A stretch of DNA of 10,471 nucleotides from NCBI GenBank assembly GCA_015655255.1, contig JAATFJ010000029.1, positions 1-10,471 of the forward strand, read 5' to 3'. Both the position numbers and the translations under genes were made by a program. Source of the stretch: Actinomycetales bacterium. GTDB taxonomy: Bacteria > Actinomycetota > Actinomycetes > Actinomycetales > Microbacteriaceae. Positions 8,883-10,471 of this stretch are shown one piece after another. The notes beneath the pieces were generated by a model, which worked only from the letters and a program-made list of their open reading frames with translations, was not told the DNA's origin and did not search any database. Within the stretch, counting starts at the first letter, position 1; every line of letters starts with the position of its first letter.

Positions 8883-9494
8883 GTGGCTGGTCGTCGCAGA
8901 GATGCTGGTATCGATCGGCGACTCCTGGAGGAAGCGCTGACCGCTCTTGAAACATTTGGGTACTCGGCACTCTCGATGAGGCATGTCGCGGAGCGAGCTG
9001 GCTGCACACGCGCCGCGCTCTCTCTCAGATATGAGACGAAGTCCGCGTTGGTGCTCGCTGCGGTGGAGTCTCGCATGGCTTCAGCGCAGTTCTCAGAGGT
9101 TCCTGACACCGGCTCACTTCGGGGCGATCTGTTGGATCATGCGGCATCGCTGCGGGTGCGATTTGATCTCGCTGGGGTCCGTCTGCTTGCAGCCTTGGCG
9201 TCCGAAGAAGCATCTCGCGACGGTGTGGCCGTCGCGTCGACTGCGCTCATGTCGGCCGGAGAGTCGAGGGTCCTCTCTAAAATGCTCTCCCAGGCGTTTC
9301 GCCGAGATGAGTTGGACCCCGCGACGCTATCTGCAGATACGTGTGATCGCGTCGCGGACCTCTTACCGGCTCTGATTCAGCATCGCGTGGCCAGCAACCA
9401 CCGGTCGGTGACGGACGACGACCTCCATTTTTTCGTCGACCACGTTGTCATTCCGTGCTTGCACAACGCTTCACTCGCACTCCCACACAAATAG
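8883..9494 (+). CDS. TetR/AcrR-family transcriptional regulator
   Basis: A 203-residue repressor-type regulator from GTG 8883. The N-terminal helix-turn-helix is clear: AGRRRDAGIDRRLLEEALTA (2-21), FGYSALSMRHVAERAGCTRAAL (25-46) and the short LRYETKSALVLAAVE stretch (48-62). The C-terminal ligand domain has the family-like ending RVADLLPALIQHRVA (156-170) and DDDLHFFVDHVVIPCL (178-193). The DNA-binding half is confidently TetR; the ligand is unknown. The dehydrogenase gene begins 16 bases after its stop, so this is probably a self-regulated regulator-enzyme pair whose ligand relates to the enzyme's substrate (inference). Codon use is noticeably more A/T-rich than in the genes upstream, which points to recent acquisition. 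Confidence 0.9.
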   Translation: MAGRRRDAGIDRRLLEEALTALETFGYSALSMRHVAERAGCTRAALSLRYETKSALVLAAVESRMASAQFSEVPDTGSLRGDLLDHAASLRVRFDLAGVRLLAALASEEASRDGVAVASTALMSAGESRVLSKMLSQAFRRDELDPATLSADTCDRVADLLPALIQHRVASNHRSVTDDDLHFFVDHVVIPCLHNASLALPHK

Positions 9495-9510
9495 AAGAAG
9501 GATTCTCACC

Positions 9511-10290
9511 ATGACCGACATCACATACGACTTCGATGGAAAAGTAGTCTTCATCACCGGCGGAGGATCGGGGATCGGACGCGCATCATCACTGGCATTC
9601 GGCCGCTCCGGCGCCAAGGTGGCGGTCGCGGATATCTCAGAGCCCTCAGGACAGGCCGTGGTCGCTGAGATCGAGGAGGCCGGGGGAACGGCGAAGTTCT
9701 TCCACGTCGACGTTGCAGACCTCGAGAGTGTACATGCAGCGGTCGCCGCGGTCATAGCGCAGTGGGGGCGTCTGGATATCGCGCACAACAACGCCGGTAT
9801 CGAGGGGAAGAACGTTCCTCTCGCCGAGGTAGAGTCGCAGGACTGGCAACGTGTCATCGATGTCGACCTGACATCAGTGTTCTTCAGTCTCAAAGCCGAG
9901 ATTCCGGTCATGCTCGCCCAAGGAGGTGGCGCGATCGTGAACACCGCGTCAGCGTCTGGTTTGATCGGTGGCTTCAATCTCGCGACGTACACCGCAGCCA
10001 AGCATGGCGTGGTCGGGCTGACCAAGGCTGCCGCAATGGATTACGGCGATAAGGGCATCAGGATCAACGCAATCTGTCCCGGGCCGATCGATACTCCCTT
10101 CATCAGTTCGCTTCCGAAAGAAGCGTTGGACCAGCTCATCTCCGCCACACCGATCGGGCGACTCGGTCAGGCGGATGAGATAGCCCAGGCAGTACTCTGG
10201 CTGACATCGAGCGGGTCCTCGTACATGCTAGGTCATTCACTGCCAGTCGATGGTGGCGTTGTGCTCAGCGGTGTCGGGACGAAGTTCTGA
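9511..10290 (+). CDS. Short-chain dehydrogenase/reductase (SDR)
   Basis: A 259-residue classical SDR that should interconvert an alcohol and a ketone using a nicotinamide cofactor. The cofactor loop is TGGGSGIG (16-23). D41 at the end of the second strand (VAVADIS) suggests NAD over NADP. D67 in HVDVAD and NNAG (93-96) follow. The catalytic set S147 (NTAS), Y160 and K164 (YTAAK) is intact, then NAICPGPIDTPF (186-197) and the C-terminal VDGG. The position usually held by the structural/catalytic Asn (as in DVNLTG) is Asp119 here. ATG 9511 has AGAAGGA eight bases upstream; an in-frame start at 9445 would overlap the regulator. It resembles FabG-like and cyclic-alcohol dehydrogenases, but the substrate cannot be named. 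Confidence 0.93.
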   Translation: MTDITYDFDGKVVFITGGGSGIGRASSLAFGRSGAKVAVADISEPSGQAVVAEIEEAGGTAKFFHVDVADLESVHAAVAAVIAQWGRLDIAHNNAGIEGKNVPLAEVESQDWQRVIDVDLTSVFFSLKAEIPVMLAQGGGAIVNTASASGLIGGFNLATYTAAKHGVVGLTKAAAMDYGDKGIRINAICPGPIDTPFISSLPKEALDQLISATPIGRLGQADEIAQAVLWLTSSGSSYMLGHSLPVDGGVVLSGVGTKF

Positions 10291-10348
10291 ATTACGCGCC
10301 GAATCGAACGGCCCCGTTACTTTCTTCGTAGGTGACTTCCCGCTGTGT

Positions 10349-10367
10349 GGTGGAGTTTCTCAACACC
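10349..10367. terminator. Hairpin between convergent genes
   Basis: GGTG-GAG pairs with CTC-aa-CACC around a TTT loop, a 7-bp stem with a two-base bulge. It lies between the dehydrogenase stop and the stop of the minus-strand gene, where a two-way terminator would be expected. No T-run follows on either strand. It could also be part of the end of a mobile element, but the element is not visible. The rest of the gap 10291-10388 holds only a very short AACG/CGTT inverted repeat near 10307-10318, followed by a T-rich stretch. Confidence 0.25.
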
Positions 10368-10388
10368 GTGCGAGATCAGCTTCTGTGA

Positions 10389-10471
10389 TTATGCCGCAGC
10401 GAGTTCGGGGATCGCGACCTCCTTCACGGTGACGTTGAGGAGCTTCATGGAGTGCTCGCTGAAGTAGCGGC
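10389..10471 (-). CDS. C-terminal end of an unidentified protein (partial)
   Basis: On the minus strand a reading frame enters from the right edge and stops at TAA (10391-10389 read in reverse). The visible 26 residues end in KLLNVTVKEVAIPELAAA. By hand count 23 of the 26 codons end in G or C, as expected of a real gene in this genome and unlike the adjacent TetR/SDR region. The segment is too short for me to recognise a family. It is convergent with the dehydrogenase gene, and its stop is 98 bases from the latter's stop. A transposase is possible but nothing in the visible residues shows it. Confidence 0.45.
   Translation of the reverse strand, partial: RYFSEHSMKLLNVTVKEVAIPELAAA

Noticed and set aside
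9445..9510. Earlier start for the dehydrogenase
   Set aside because: It would overlap the TetR coding end and add unrelated residues. AGAAGGA before ATG 9511 and the normal SDR N-terminus decide the start.

Overview
The window is a stretch of chromosome from a high-GC Gram-positive bacterium. It is most likely an actinobacterium of the Micrococcales, and the gene order and protein style fit Microbacteriaceae such as Microbacterium. The support is strong G/C preference at third codon positions, the order rpmA-obg-proB-proA-(small membrane gene)-nadD-(acidic membrane gene)-rsfS, frequent ATGA/GTGA start-stop overlaps, and probable leaderless transcripts with actinobacterial -10 elements close to the start codon. 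The genus is an inference.

Region 1 (1-3923) is housekeeping. Ribosomal protein L27 (rpmA) is followed by a perfect 14-bp hairpin with a TTCG loop. Then come the ribosome-assembly GTPase Obg and the first two proline biosynthesis enzymes, ProB and ProA. ProB starts inside the obg stop codon. It lacks the C-terminal PUA domain, and an arginine follows the substrate-binding serine where a glycine is expected. ProA looks fully intact and may have its own leaderless promoter.

Region 2 (3924-6445) starts at a TAGACT -10 element. It encodes a 74-residue single-span membrane protein, NadD (NAD biosynthesis), a 413-residue very acidic tail-anchored protein of unknown role, and the ribosome silencing factor RsfS. 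The last three overlap by 4 bases each, so they should be co-transcribed and translationally coupled. A short hairpin follows rsfS.

Region 3 (6446-8792) is a metal-resistance operon. An ArsR/SmtB-type repressor has a promoter overlapped by a 19-bp inverted repeat. It is coupled by a GTGA overlap to a P1B-type metal-exporting ATPase whose SPC and HEGST motifs place it in the P1B-4 (Co/Ni/Fe) group.

Region 4 (8793-10388) has visibly lower GC and different codon choice. It holds a TetR-family repressor and a short-chain dehydrogenase 16 bases downstream, probably one self-regulated unit gained by horizontal transfer. At the right edge (10389-10471, minus strand) lies the GC-rich C-terminal end of a convergent gene I could not identify.

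No tRNA, rRNA, CRISPR array or complete insertion sequence was seen. No stretch over 300 bases lacks a gene. I found no clearly new multi-gene system. The items most worth a second look are the ProB substitution, the repeat-bearing acidic membrane protein, the metal-sensor operator, and the compositional island at the right end.
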